Below, piece after piece: positions 18,801 to 27,438 of a stretch of DNA of 64,000 bases (its first letter is position 1; every line of letters starts with the position of its first letter). The stretch comes from Bermanella marisrubri (GTDB lineage: Bacteria > Pseudomonadota > Gammaproteobacteria > Pseudomonadales > Oceanobacteraceae): positions 2,197,001 through 2,261,000 of the forward strand of contig NZ_CP051183.1 in the NCBI RefSeq assembly GCF_012295615.1, given 5' to 3'. The notes under the pieces are model-generated. The model did no database searches and had not been told where the DNA came from. It saw nothing but the letters and a program-made list of their open reading frames with translations. A program made the translations under genes and the position numbers.

Positions 18801-19882
18801 AACTAAATACATCAGGTTGTCCAATTATTTTTAATAGAGAGCGTATAGAGCGGCAATGTAGAGGCTATGAATTAATCGAAGACTTAGATTTTGATACCAA
18901 CCTGGATGGCGTTATAGATCAGCAAGATGATTACTGGAATGCCAATATCACAGGTAAAGGCTGGATACCCATTGGCCGACGAGGTGATATAACCACCGCC
19001 TTCAAAGGCATCTTTGAAGGTAATCATCATGTCATCAAGAACCTCTATATCGACAGGCCAGACCAATACTTCATCGGCTTATTTGGATTAACCAAAAATG
19101 CAGAAATAAGAAACGTAGGCTTGACGGGCCACTTAATGTCGGTAACAGGCAACGATAAAACCGGTGGATTAGTAGGGCTTTCCTTTGCTACGCAATTCAA
19201 AAACAACTTCAATACCGGGTTCATCTTCGGAACAGGGTCGAGTACAGGTGGACTCTTAGGTTTTGGACAATCCAGTCACATAAGTGATAGCTACAATTCG
19301 GGCCATATTCAAAGCTTAGATATAAACGCTGGAGGTATAGCCGGCACCTTACTTTCAGGTTCATTAACCAATAGCTTTAATACCGGCTCAATTCAGTCAA
19401 ATTATTCAAATGCCGGCGGACTTATTGGTTCTATATCAGAAAGCCAGATTGATCACTGCCTCAACGTCGGGTTCGTCAAGGACAGTTATGGTACTGGTGG
19501 TTTATTTGGTCGTGAATATGGCAGCACCATTATCAATGGATGCTACTGGCTTAAGGACAAACACCAACCAGCACAAAATCAAAAAACTGATAAACACCAC
19601 ACCGCGGTCTCATTGACGGATTTAAAATGTGCAACTAATGGAAAAAACAGTTCACAAAGCCACTCGTGTGCAGGGATCAAACAAGATCTAAATGGGCTTC
19701 AAGCCATGCTTGGCGAACTTAATTTCTGGTCACTAGATAAGATACCATCAAGCATACCGAAGGCATGGAAAGCTCCTGAAAAGCCTGAAGGCGAGACGAA
19801 GAATCAGGCTCCAAACGAAAAAGTGGACGGAAACACACTCAATAAACAACTAATGGAAATATTGATATCCCCAAAAATGTGA
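15803..19882 (+). CDS. Large secreted GLUG-motif / thrombospondin type 3-repeat protein
   Basis: The frame opens at a TTG (15770), but the ATG at 15803 gives a clean signal peptide (LFLILLFSILTGLPVLTLA, cut before EGQR), so I place the start there: 1359 residues. Three homologous units of about 440 residues follow. Each begins with an Asp-rich D-x-D-x-DGLIEI-x-x-LxxLNAIR segment, then a GYEL-x-x-DLDFDTN-x-DG calcium-loop-like block, then GLUG-type repeats (FNTGSVFG, TGGLIGR, STGFVGG). Units are joined by Asp-rich thrombospondin-3-like loops (DSDNDGINNLLDTDDNNDG) with paired cysteines. No membrane anchor, LPxTG or sorting signal is seen at the C-terminus. Inferred role: calcium-stabilised extracellular or surface protein. 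It is the only cargo between acnB and the duplicated acnB tail, with its own promoter region at 15602-15802. Confidence 0.8.
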   Translation: MPSSLLFHTLSHHLFLILLFSILTGLPVLTLAEGQRTDYDLDNDGLIEINDLDDLNAIRFGMRTKTLYGSNSGCPRPSNSSPKGGCIGYELTTDLDFDTNKDGTLNEKDRFWNTNRKNIGEGWKPIGRYIPNKTDRAFELIFEGNGHVIHNLYINRPSQHYIGLFGHIDNAKIRNIGFGGPLMSVTGGEKTGSLAGSAHNSQITNSFNTGSVFGTRRNTGGLIGRAISSSISNTFNTGAIEGNGNTGGLIGSLKFSDITDSFNTGVIKHRNSNPNGLVGYIKDSQISRSYTTGNITGKRSLQPGSYEINGFIPTSLVHLKCVTQKDKHLVYSACNSAEESINETENNSDKNTQSLNMHMFKGWLYSDDGGSNIWAFGTAIQLPGLRLNGKVYRDSDGDGTLDEVDQWPTNRAASIDQDNDGQPDYWSHGCNEECVAKSNLTLDRSLSSDAGDDKDLDGLPDSWHPDCDAQCQASSNIKLDPYPNDSDNDGINNLLDTDDNNDGVIDADSDSDGLIEIHSLAQLDAIRHQPNGVGRRLSIGATLDDSGCPIFNDFDATRRRCIGYELNTNLDFDTNQDGLMNELDTFWNPNQKGIGQGWRPIKEFTAVFEGNGHLIKNLFIHRPDSSDNGLFSTLKQSKIRNLGMSGPLMSVTGYRQNGSLAGYAYNSVFKNVFNTGKITSEKGIAGGLIGRIRASKIHNSFSTGPVTGSEKSVGGLIGSAINSEILNSLSTGFVGGTSDSGGLLGFDRKNNTISNSYWAIDSSGKNVPEEGAVETGYTGVSLALLRCATHTSSSDSDNQKNTNCPSVKNKTASLPLYNEWHLANYNGQPLWNFGNASQLPALIINGNMYRDADGDGSLDADDAWPYQRFSSLDKDKDNSPDRWSTNCDESCIKESGHHIDQFPNNSAISKDMDLDGLADEWTASCDHNCQAASNVTLDKYINDSDNDGLTNDKDTDDNNDGITDVDTNSNGLIEINSLAQLNAIRYQLDGHGLRMSSNAKLNTSGCPIIFNRERIERQCRGYELIEDLDFDTNLDGVIDQQDDYWNANITGKGWIPIGRRGDITTAFKGIFEGNHHVIKNLYIDRPDQYFIGLFGLTKNAEIRNVGLTGHLMSVTGNDKTGGLVGLSFATQFKNNFNTGFIFGTGSSTGGLLGFGQSSHISDSYNSGHIQSLDINAGGIAGTLLSGSLTNSFNTGSIQSNYSNAGGLIGSISESQIDHCLNVGFVKDSYGTGGLFGREYGSTIINGCYWLKDKHQPAQNQKTDKHHTAVSLTDLKCATNGKNSSQSHSCAGIKQDLNGLQAMLGELNFWSLDKIPSSIPKAWKAPEKPEGETKNQAPNEKVDGNTLNKQLMEILISPKM

Positions 19883-19935
19883 TCTGTCCTACTAAGAGAT
19901 TCTCCTAATTAAACGCGTATGGACTGTATTTATAC

Positions 19936-20202
19936 ATGAGCAACCAAGAGAAAGCCGAGCCAGGTGATACAGTAATCGCTACTTCTACTCGTCTATTCCA
20001 AGGCCGTGTTGTTGCCGATAGCTCTGAGAAGAAAGGTGAATCTCTACTAGGTTCTACACCTATGGTTGTTCTATCTTGTATCCTAGGTCGCTTCCCTACT
20101 TTGGAAGAGTACAAAGAAGCCGTTGAAGGTATTAACCTAACGTCTTTCGCGCCACCTTCTGGAGACTTAGCGCGCCCTGCTATCCCTCTAAAAGCCGTAT
20201 AA
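19936..20202 (+). pseudogene. Duplicated 3' end of acnB
   Basis: 88 codons matching the last 88 codons of intact acnB (15248-15514). They differ at only 7 positions: five synonymous (Ala, Ala, Thr, Ser and Leu codons) and two replacements (Gly to Ser at codon 2, Glu to Gly near the end). Homology fades into degenerate sequence just upstream (19916-19935) and breaks before the CNLC cluster motif, so no functional aconitase domain is encoded. The ATG has no ribosome site. The excess of synonymous changes implies that this segment evolved as part of a full-length, selected acnB allele. Confidence 0.93.
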
Positions 20203-20216
20203 CTTTTTAAAAGTTA

Positions 20217-20287
20217 TGACCCCGCCTAGCGGGGTTGTTTAAAGCGGATACAAAAAACCCAAGCAATGAAAGTTGCTTGGTTTTTTT
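20217..20287 (+). terminator. Duplicated acnB terminator
   Basis: Copy of the acnB tandem terminators. The 3' flank from the stop codon through the second hairpin is identical to 15515-15600 except for one lost G in the second stem (TTGCTTGG before the T run). Homology ends right after the T run, five bases before the convergent exchanger gene stop. Confidence 0.88.
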
Positions 20288-20292
20288 ACATT

Positions 20293-21252
20293 TTATACAA
20301 CAAAAATGGTTAGGCTTAACATTACATACACTATGTAGCCTAGCAACAATATACCTCCCTCTATCCGATTGAGACGTTTTCCGGTGTAGAGAAACAATAA
20401 CAGTAAAACTGAAACGGCAAGCATGACCCATTGATCAAACTGCGAAATGCGAGAAGCTAGACTCAAGGGATGGAGTAACGCTGATACACCAAGAATTCCA
20501 AGTAAATTAAATATATTACTACCCAATACATTCCCAATAGCAACATCAGCATGCTTTCGCAGAGCCGCCATGACTGAGATCGATAATTCAGGCAAAGAGG
20601 TTCCAACAGCCACTATCGTTAAGCCAACCACCGCCTCTGGTACTGAAAAGTATTCAGCTAGCCCTACGGCTCCTTTCAAAAGAACTTGTGACCCTAAAAT
20701 AAGCAAACACAGACCACCAACTACAAATAGAATGATTGCGAAAAGTGACCTCGGCAATTTGGAAACCTCTTCGCTTTCTGCCTTATGAAGTTCCGCAGAT
20801 GGCGCATTACTGGTACTTTCTGAGCGATATGCCCATATGAGATAAGCCACAAACACAATCAGAAGGATACTGGCGTCAAGTACGCCGATCATTCCGTCGT
20901 ACGTCAATGCAAGAAACAAAATACTCGTTGCAACAACGACACTGGCATCACGTTGGAGTATCTGTGGTTTGACATACAGTGGTGTAATCAATGCACAAAG
21001 ACCCAAAATTAACAATATATTTCCAATATTGCTCCCTACCACATTACCAATGGCAATGTCTGGCTGGCCATGAGTGACAGCATCGATAGAAACAACCAAT
21101 TCTGGCGCCGATGTACCAAAACCAACAATGAGCAACCCGCTCAACAATGGGGAAATCTGGAGCCGATTGGCGATAGCCAAGGCCCCTCTAATTAACCCTT
21201 CTCCCCCAATCGCTAGCAATGCGATGCCCACTATGAGCAATAAAGCATTCAT
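20293..21252 (-). CDS. Calcium/sodium antiporter, YrbG family
   Basis: Inner-membrane K+-dependent-type Na+/Ca2+ exchanger. Two inverted alpha-repeats are visible: GFGTSAPELVVSIDA with GNVVGSNIGNILLILG, and AVGTSLPELSISVMAAL with GNVLGSNIFNLLGILG, the conserved ion-binding GTS-PE and GSN motifs. About ten hydrophobic helices. I start at ATG 21252 because AGAGGA lies just upstream (319 residues, starting MNALLLIVGIALLAIGGEG); a frame extension to 21285 adds 11 unlikely residues. It converges on the duplicated acnB terminator, so before the insertion it was probably the direct downstream neighbour of acnB. Confidence 0.92.
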   Translation of the reverse strand: MNALLLIVGIALLAIGGEGLIRGALAIANRLQISPLLSGLLIVGFGTSAPELVVSIDAVTHGQPDIAIGNVVGSNIGNILLILGLCALITPLYVKPQILQRDASVVVATSILFLALTYDGMIGVLDASILLIVFVAYLIWAYRSESTSNAPSAELHKAESEEVSKLPRSLFAIILFVVGGLCLLILGSQVLLKGAVGLAEYFSVPEAVVGLTIVAVGTSLPELSISVMAALRKHADVAIGNVLGSNIFNLLGILGVSALLHPLSLASRISQFDQWVMLAVSVLLLLFLYTGKRLNRIEGGILLLGYIVYVMLSLTIFVV

Positions 21253-21407
21253 CACATTTTCCTCTATCTCGTCGTGTGTGCTCAAGTCAATCTAACGTAT
21301 TGCGGTTTGTTATGTACAGCTAAAAACACGTCGCCGCATTCGCGAACTTACTAGGTAGCGCACCTGGGTTCTTGATACACTTATCGTTTTAGTTGTGAGG
21401 TACTTTC

Positions 21408-22445
21408 GTGAAAGCCATCGTTTTTGATAAGAGTCTTCCAATAACGGAGCCCAATGCATTATTTGAAACGGAGCTTCCTAAACCTGAAGCTTCAGGAAGA
21501 GATCTACTGATAAAAGTACAAGCCATCAGCGTCAATCCCATTGATAGTAAGTTACGTCTGCGCTTACTACCTGAAAAAGGTGAACCCAAAACTCTAGGCT
21601 TTGATGCTGTCGGTATTGTCGAAGAAGTCGGTGAGAAAGTATGTCTATTTAAAAAAGGCGATCGAGTTTTCTATGCTGGCGATATGACGCGTGCAGGTAG
21701 TAATGCGGAATACCAATTGGTAGATGAACGTATTGTTGGCAGTGCCCCAAGCAGTCTAACCGATGAAGGCTTAGCTGCTATGCCACTTACCTGCATTACC
21801 GCTCATGAACTACTCTTTGATCGCTTACAGTTTGATCAAACCTCAAGTTATACAAAACACCCCAATGTGTTATTGGTTACCGCAGGAGCCGGAGGTGTTG
21901 GCAGTGCTCTCATTCAATTAGCAAAAGCAAAATGTCGACAAAACATCGTGATTGCTACCGCCAGTAAAGAAGAATCCAAAGCGTACTGTAAACAGTTGGG
22001 CGCTGACTACGTGATTGACCATAGCCCGCAAAGGGAAAGCATCGCAGAGCAAATTAAAGCCTTGGGCATCGCCCCCGTGTCACATATCGCAAGTCTAACC
22101 CATACGTCGCAACACTTTGATGACTTTATTGAAGTGATAAAGCCTCAAGGAAAAATTGCGCTCATTGATGACCCGGCCGAGCCCTTGAACATTCAAGCGC
22201 TCAAATTGAAAAGTGTTAGTTTGCATTGGGAGTTGATGTTTACGCGCAGCAAGTTTGAAACAGACGATATGGTGCGTCAGCATTTTATATTGAACGAAGT
22301 CTCAGAGCTGCTAGAGCGCGACAAAATACAAAGCACTATGAAGCAACACTTTGGCAGTATTACTGCAGCAAACCTAATTAAAGCCCACGAAGCCATCGAA
22401 ACGGGTCAAACCATGGGCAAGATTGTATTAAGTGGTTGGGACTAA
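21408..22445 (+). CDS. Zinc-type alcohol dehydrogenase-like / quinone oxidoreductase family protein
   Basis: 345 residues, MDR superfamily. GroES-like N-terminal domain with AISVNPIDSKLRLRL (the NPxD signature of the quinone-reductase-like branch) and GFDAVGIVEEVG; nucleotide-binding loop LLVTAGAGGVGSALIQLAKA near residues 163-180; DYVIDH follows. Zinc ligands are not evident, despite the family name often used. GTG start at 21408 with GAGGT seven bases upstream. Probably a monocistronic NADPH-dependent reductase; substrate unknown. Confidence 0.88.
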   Translation: MKAIVFDKSLPITEPNALFETELPKPEASGRDLLIKVQAISVNPIDSKLRLRLLPEKGEPKTLGFDAVGIVEEVGEKVCLFKKGDRVFYAGDMTRAGSNAEYQLVDERIVGSAPSSLTDEGLAAMPLTCITAHELLFDRLQFDQTSSYTKHPNVLLVTAGAGGVGSALIQLAKAKCRQNIVIATASKEESKAYCKQLGADYVIDHSPQRESIAEQIKALGIAPVSHIASLTHTSQHFDDFIEVIKPQGKIALIDDPAEPLNIQALKLKSVSLHWELMFTRSKFETDDMVRQHFILNEVSELLERDKIQSTMKQHFGSITAANLIKAHEAIETGQTMGKIVLSGWD

Positions 22446-22466
22446 ACAAAACATACTTGCAAACCA

Positions 22467-24206
22467 TTACGCTTCAGTTTCCCCCTGAAACTGAAGCTCT
22501 GCTAAACGCTTATACAAGTCTGAATTTTGCATCAATTGACTGTGATTGCCCACAGCCGTGATACGCCCTTGATCGAATAGCGCAATTTGATCCACATGAC
22601 GAACGGTAGACAAACGATGGGCAATGATGAGTGTTGTGCGATCACGCATAAGCTCGTTCAAAGCCTGCTGAACCCAAAACTCACTCTGTGCGTCCAAGGC
22701 ACTCGTGGCCTCATCCAATAGTAATACATCAGGATCACGTAATATGGCACGCGCAATGGCTATACGTTGTTTCTGACCGCCTGATAGCTTAACGCCCTGC
22801 TCGCCCAAGAAACTATCAAACTGTTCTGGAAGCGCCATAATAAAGTCGTAAGCATGGGCTGCTTTACAGGCGTCAATCACTTCTTGATCTGTGGCATCTG
22901 GTTTTGCAAAGCGAATATTATCCCAAACATTACTACTGAAAAGTACCGGGTTTTGCGGCACGAGCGCATACATATTACGTAGCATAGCCAAAGGGTAATC
23001 AGCGATGTTTTGATTGTTAATAAAGATATCGCCTTTTTGCGGTTCTCTGAAATGTAACAACAAATCAAATAACGTGGATTTACCCGCGCCAGATGGACCA
23101 ACTAAAGCAGTACTTTGACCAGCCTGAATTTTCAAAGATACATCCTGTAGTGCCCATTGATCAGGCCGACTAGGATACGCAAAACTTACATTGTTTAGCT
23201 CAATGGCTGCACTGCCACTATGATCTTTTACTACTGTCTCACCACCCTTATCTAAAATCGTCGGTTGCGTGGCAAGTAGTTCGCGAATACGTTCTACCGC
23301 ACCTGCAGCTCGCTGCAGCTCCCCATAGACTTCAGTCACCGCAGCCAGTGAGCCCGCCACCATCACAGCATAAAAAACAAATGCTGATAAATCACCTGCG
23401 CTTAATTCGCCACTAATGACATCACTACCGCCAACGTACAACATAGCCGTGATAGCCCCCATAACCATGATCATCACGAGCGCAATCAAGAAAGCTCGAT
23501 AACGAATGCGTTGTAAGGCAACGGCAAACGCCTGCTCTGCTCCTTGATCAAATTGCTCTGCGACATGGCTTTCACGCGTGAAAGCTTGTACTACTTTGAT
23601 GTTCTGAAGACTTTCACCGGCCCACGCTCCTACTGATGCGACTTCATCCTGACTCTGCTTGGATAAGCGCTTAACCTTTCGACCGATAAAGATTAACGGA
23701 AATACAATAAGCGGCACTACAGCAATAACCATAAGACTTAGTTTTAGATTGCTAATAAACATCAATACCAAGCCACCAACAAAAATGAGAACATTCCTTA
23801 ATGCAAAAGAAAGTGAAGAACCAATAACCGTTTGCAGCAAGGCTGTGTCGGTCGTGACACGACTTTGAATTTCTCCCGCTAGATTGTCCTCAAAAAAGCT
23901 GGGCGTTAGCGTTAGTAGATGACCATATAGTCTCTTGCGAATATCCGCTACCACTCTTTCGCCAATCCAAGACACCATGAAAAATCGAAAGTACGCCCCC
24001 AAAGCCAATGCCACAATAAGCACCAACATGATTTGCAATGAGTCTTTTAAACCCTCGTGAGACCCCGCCGCAAACCCTTCATCCACCAATAACTTTACCC
24101 CTTGACCCAGTGACAAGGTCAAAGCACTTGTTAGCACCAAAGCAATTAAAGCCACAATCAAACGACTGCGATATGGACCCACGAATCCCCAAAGCCAACG
24201 CAACAT
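22467..24206 (-). CDS. MsbA-related ABC exporter, fused permease-ATPase
   Basis: 579-residue half-transporter acting as a homodimer in the inner membrane. Six hydrophobic helices in residues 1-310, then the nucleotide-binding domain: Walker A VGPSGAGKST, signature LSGGQKQRIAIARAIL, Walker B VLLLDEATSALD, and the switch histidine in IIAHRLSTVRH. It is of the MsbA-related subgroup often annotated as lipid/drug exporter. The stop lies close to and convergent with the oxidoreductase gene. Substrate cannot be told from the sequence. Confidence 0.92.
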   Translation of the reverse strand: MLRWLWGFVGPYRSRLIVALIALVLTSALTLSLGQGVKLLVDEGFAAGSHEGLKDSLQIMLVLIVALALGAYFRFFMVSWIGERVVADIRKRLYGHLLTLTPSFFEDNLAGEIQSRVTTDTALLQTVIGSSLSFALRNVLIFVGGLVLMFISNLKLSLMVIAVVPLIVFPLIFIGRKVKRLSKQSQDEVASVGAWAGESLQNIKVVQAFTRESHVAEQFDQGAEQAFAVALQRIRYRAFLIALVMIMVMGAITAMLYVGGSDVISGELSAGDLSAFVFYAVMVAGSLAAVTEVYGELQRAAGAVERIRELLATQPTILDKGGETVVKDHSGSAAIELNNVSFAYPSRPDQWALQDVSLKIQAGQSTALVGPSGAGKSTLFDLLLHFREPQKGDIFINNQNIADYPLAMLRNMYALVPQNPVLFSSNVWDNIRFAKPDATDQEVIDACKAAHAYDFIMALPEQFDSFLGEQGVKLSGGQKQRIAIARAILRDPDVLLLDEATSALDAQSEFWVQQALNELMRDRTTLIIAHRLSTVRHVDQIALFDQGRITAVGNHSQLMQNSDLYKRLAELQFQGETEA

Positions 24207-24314
24207 ATTATTCTATTTTTCAACCGGTAAATGTGAAAACAAAGGCTTACAGCTTAGCAAGCAATTGCTAGCATAACTACTCAGTAATTATGAAGGTTTT
24301 TGCAAAGGTCTAAT

Positions 24315-24647
24315 ATGAATAGCTGGTTACTCTTAATGGTCGCGATTCTTGCCGAAGTTATTGGAACATCGTCATTGAAAGCAAGTGAAGGCTTCACCAA
24401 ACTCTGGCCGAGTATTGGCACTGTCATCGGTTTCTCAATTGCATTCTATTGTCTGTCTTTGACGTTAAAGGTCATTCCTGTTGGCGTTGCCTACGCTGTT
24501 TGGGCTGGTTTGGGTATTGTCTTGATTACTCTGATCGGATGGTGGCTGTTTGGTCAAACATTAGATTGGGCTGCAGTATTAGGAATGGGGCTTATTGTTA
24601 CAGGTGTTGTAATAATGAATGTTTTTTCCAAAAGTGTGAGCCACTAA
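24315..24647 (+). CDS. Small multidrug resistance (EmrE/SugE-like) efflux protein
   Basis: 110 residues, four transmembrane helices, the standard size of SMR pumps. The essential proton/drug-coupling glutamate is present as Glu14 in [20 protein letters not shown], and the YAVWAGLG loop and GxxLIxxGVxxMN end are typical of the EmrE branch rather than SugE/Gdx. I start at the ATG at 24315, after AAAGG, rather than the upstream alternative at 24300. Known role: proton-coupled export of quaternary or lipophilic cations. Confidence 0.92.
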   Translation: MNSWLLLMVAILAEVIGTSSLKASEGFTKLWPSIGTVIGFSIAFYCLSLTLKVIPVGVAYAVWAGLGIVLITLIGWWLFGQTLDWAAVLGMGLIVTGVVIMNVFSKSVSH

Positions 24648-24855
24648 TGAAGCGTTGACTTTAGCAACGCTATAAACATGCCAATTTCATCGATCAGTTT
24701 GTTGCAAAGAATTTTGCACACGTTCCTTGAAAATGACGTAGCAGTCACCATGAAGTAACTGAGGGATTGAACATTCATAAGAAAGTGCTTGGAATTCGGT
24801 GCTACACCAGACTATTCTTAAAGCGCTTCCTAACAACGATAAGTGAGGATTACAC

Positions 24856-25329
24856 ATGTCTACGGATATCGATATTGGTATTGAAAAGGGTCAAAGAGAA
24901 AAGATCGCAGAAGGCCTAAAGCGATTGCTAGCTGATTCATATACGCTATATCTACAAACCCATAACTTTCACTGGAATGTAACTGGCCCTCAGTTCCGTG
25001 AGCTGCATCTGATGTTTGAGGAACACTACACCGAGCTCGCTCAAGCGGTGGACGACATTGCAGAGCGTATTCGTACATTGGGTGTAGCAGCGCCTGGCAC
25101 TTATAAAGAGTTTGCGCGACTGAGCTCCGTAGAGGAAGTAGAAGGCGTTCCGAGCGCTGAAACCATGCTTGAACTGCTAACTAAAGGCCACGAGCAAGTG
25201 GTCAAAACCTGTCGCGAAGTATTGAAAGTTGCAGACAGCGGTGACGATGAATCAACACTGGCTCTTGTTTCTGACCGCATGCGTATTCATGAAAAAACGG
25301 CTTGGATGTTACGCGCAAGCCAACGCTAA
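24856..25329 (+). CDS. dps: Dps-family ferritin-like protein
   Basis: 157 residues. The Dps ferroxidase signature is complete: [20 protein letters not shown] followed by EEHYTEL, carrying the His, Asp/Glu iron ligands shared between subunits. Known role: dodecameric iron oxidation/storage protein that protects DNA from peroxide. Short N-terminus ([13 protein letters not shown]) without a long lysine tail, so DNA binding may be weak. ATG start preceded by AAGTGAGGA. Monocistronic, ended by the hairpin at 25352-25379. The 200-bp upstream region shows no site I can name. Confidence 0.93.
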   Translation: MSTDIDIGIEKGQREKIAEGLKRLLADSYTLYLQTHNFHWNVTGPQFRELHLMFEEHYTELAQAVDDIAERIRTLGVAAPGTYKEFARLSSVEEVEGVPSAETMLELLTKGHEQVVKTCREVLKVADSGDDESTLALVSDRMRIHEKTAWMLRASQR

Positions 25330-25351
25330 GTGCTTTCAAGATAACGTACAT

Positions 25352-25379
25352 AAAAAAGCCACCCTTCGGTGGCTTTTTT
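25352..25379. terminator. Bidirectional terminator between dps and the ABC exporter
   Basis: AAAAAAGCCACC-cttc-GGTGGCTTTTTT: a short GC stem with A and T runs on both sides, placed between convergent genes. Confidence 0.92.
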
Positions 25380-25427
25380 ATGCCTAGCGCTTTCTTTTTC
25401 TATATCCAGAAAGAGCGCTACAAACTG

Positions 25428-27281
25428 CTACTCATCACCTAAAAAGCCACCGGTTTGATGGGACCATAACTGACGATAAATACCCTCACGGGCAAGCAAT
25501 TCTTCGTGAGTACCCTCATCCACGATACGCCCTTGGTCCATTACAATTAATCGATCCATGGCAGCAATCGTTGAGAGACGGTGGGCAATGGCAATCACCG
25601 TTTTACCTTGCATCAAATCCGTTAGACTTTCTTGTATTGCTGCTTCCACTTCACTATCTAAGGCAGACGTTGCTTCATCAAGAATCAAAATTGGCGCGTC
25701 TTTTAATAAGACCCGAGCAATGGCAATGCGTTGTCGCTGGCCGCCAGAAAGCTTTACACCACGCTCTCCCACTTGTGCATCGAACCCTCTACCGCCTTTC
25801 ACATCAGACAAAGATTGCACAAAGTCAAACGCTTGGGCTTGCTTGGTTGCTTCTAACATTTCGCTTTCCGTTGCATCAGGTCGTCCATACAAAATATTAT
25901 CTCGTACGCTACGATGAAGTAGTGACGTATCCTGTGTCACCATGGCGATATGCTGTCGCAAACTTTCTTGTTTTACCTCTGCGATGTTTTGTCCATCAAT
26001 AAGTATTTCACCTTCTTGAACATCATAAAAACGCAGAAGTAAATTCACGAGAGTCGATTTTCCAGCACCACTACGTCCTACAACACCCACTTTCTCACCG
26101 GGTTTAATACGCAAATCTAGATCATCAAAAACCCAGTCTTGAATGGCATTATTTTGAGAGTTGGCTTTTTCGTAGGCAAAACGTACATGTTTAAGATGAA
26201 TCTCGCCTTGTGAAATAGTTAATGGCTTAGCATCCAGTTTATCTTGAATACTTTGTGGCTTAGACAAGGTTTTCATCCCGTCTGCAACAGTGCCTATATT
26301 TTCGAATAAACTACTTACCTCCCACATTATCCATTGAGCCATGCCATTTAGTCGAAGAGATAAGCTCACCGCAATGGCAATAGCACCAGCAGTAATGGCA
26401 TTGTTCACCCAGAGATAAATGCCTAAGGCTCCAATGGCAAATACGAGGAAATAATTAATCACATGGACGCTAACGTTAAGACCCACGGCTAAACGCATTT
26501 GCTTATAAACCGTGCCCATGAATCCGTCCATAGCGTCTTTTGCATATTGGGTTTCACGAGCGTTATGGCTAAATAATTTCACGGTCATAATGTTGGTATA
26601 TGTATCGACAATGCGCCCTGTCATATCACTGCGCGCATCTGCTTGCTTTGTTGAGATATCTTTAAGCTTAGGAATGAAATACCACTGAGCCACAATGTAT
26701 AACGCCAACCAACCGAATATTGGCATGGCCATGCGCCAATCTGCTTGTGCAACAACAAAAACCATGGAAGTGAAATACACAAGAATATAAACCATGACAT
26801 TGAGCAGCTTCATAATACTTTCGCGCAGTGCTAATGACGTTTGTAAAACCTTAGTGGCGATACGACCGGCAAACTCATCCTGATAAAACGACAGACTTTG
26901 CTTCAGTAAATAGCGATGCGCTAAATATCGGATGGACATGGGGAAATTACCCAGTAATGTTTGATGTACGATCATGGCGTGCACCATGACGAGCAAAGGC
27001 ATGACAACCACCAACATTAAACCGATTAAAACCAGACGGTCTCCCTCGTCTTGAAACAACGTCTTGGGATCCTTATCTACTAGCCAATCAACCAAATCCC
27101 CCAGAACGCCAAACAAATAGACCTCGAACATGGCCAGACATGCCGTGAGTACAGTCATAATCACCAAGGGCACCCACATCCCCTTGGTATAATGACGACA
27201 AAAAGCCCAAAGTGTATCGGGAGGTTGCTGAGGCTCTTGACTAGGATATGGGTTAATTAGACGCTCAAAAAATGAAAACAT
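25428..27281 (-). CDS. ABC exporter, fused permease-ATPase
   Basis: 617 residues from the ATG at 27281 (MFSFFERLINPYPSQEP, the usual start for this family); a 24-residue frame extension upstream looks like leader sequence. Permease with six helices in residues 30-330, then the ATPase: Walker A VGRSGAGKST, signature LSGGQRQRIAIARVLL, Walker B ILILDEATSALDS, switch IAHRLSTIAA. The N-terminal segment with an amphipathic start and a wide first periplasmic loop fits the MdlB/multidrug-type subgroup. Divergent from metR. Substrate unknown. Confidence 0.9.
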   Translation of the reverse strand: MFSFFERLINPYPSQEPQQPPDTLWAFCRHYTKGMWVPLVIMTVLTACLAMFEVYLFGVLGDLVDWLVDKDPKTLFQDEGDRLVLIGLMLVVVMPLLVMVHAMIVHQTLLGNFPMSIRYLAHRYLLKQSLSFYQDEFAGRIATKVLQTSLALRESIMKLLNVMVYILVYFTSMVFVVAQADWRMAMPIFGWLALYIVAQWYFIPKLKDISTKQADARSDMTGRIVDTYTNIMTVKLFSHNARETQYAKDAMDGFMGTVYKQMRLAVGLNVSVHVINYFLVFAIGALGIYLWVNNAITAGAIAIAVSLSLRLNGMAQWIMWEVSSLFENIGTVADGMKTLSKPQSIQDKLDAKPLTISQGEIHLKHVRFAYEKANSQNNAIQDWVFDDLDLRIKPGEKVGVVGRSGAGKSTLVNLLLRFYDVQEGEILIDGQNIAEVKQESLRQHIAMVTQDTSLLHRSVRDNILYGRPDATESEMLEATKQAQAFDFVQSLSDVKGGRGFDAQVGERGVKLSGGQRQRIAIARVLLKDAPILILDEATSALDSEVEAAIQESLTDLMQGKTVIAIAHRLSTIAAMDRLIVMDQGRIVDEGTHEELLAREGIYRQLWSHQTGGFLGDE

Positions 27282-27438
27282 GGAACCACTGATCAAAATA
27301 GTAAAAGAACGGCATTGTACGTGAATCCTGAGCATTGGATAAGGTTGATCCAACGTGAAGCTTACTCAAGCATTTGATTTATAGTATGAATATTCCTAAT
27401 ATAGAACTTCTGTATCTCATTCATTGGCGGGAGTGTCC

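Noticed and set aside
15602-19933. Transposon or integrative element with its own recombinase
   Set aside because: No transposase, integrase, terminal inverted repeats or target-site duplication seen between the two acnB tails, only one long gene.
19936-20202. Short aconitase-like gene
   Set aside because: No ribosome site, lacks cluster cysteines and most of the enzyme; it is a duplicated 3' end.
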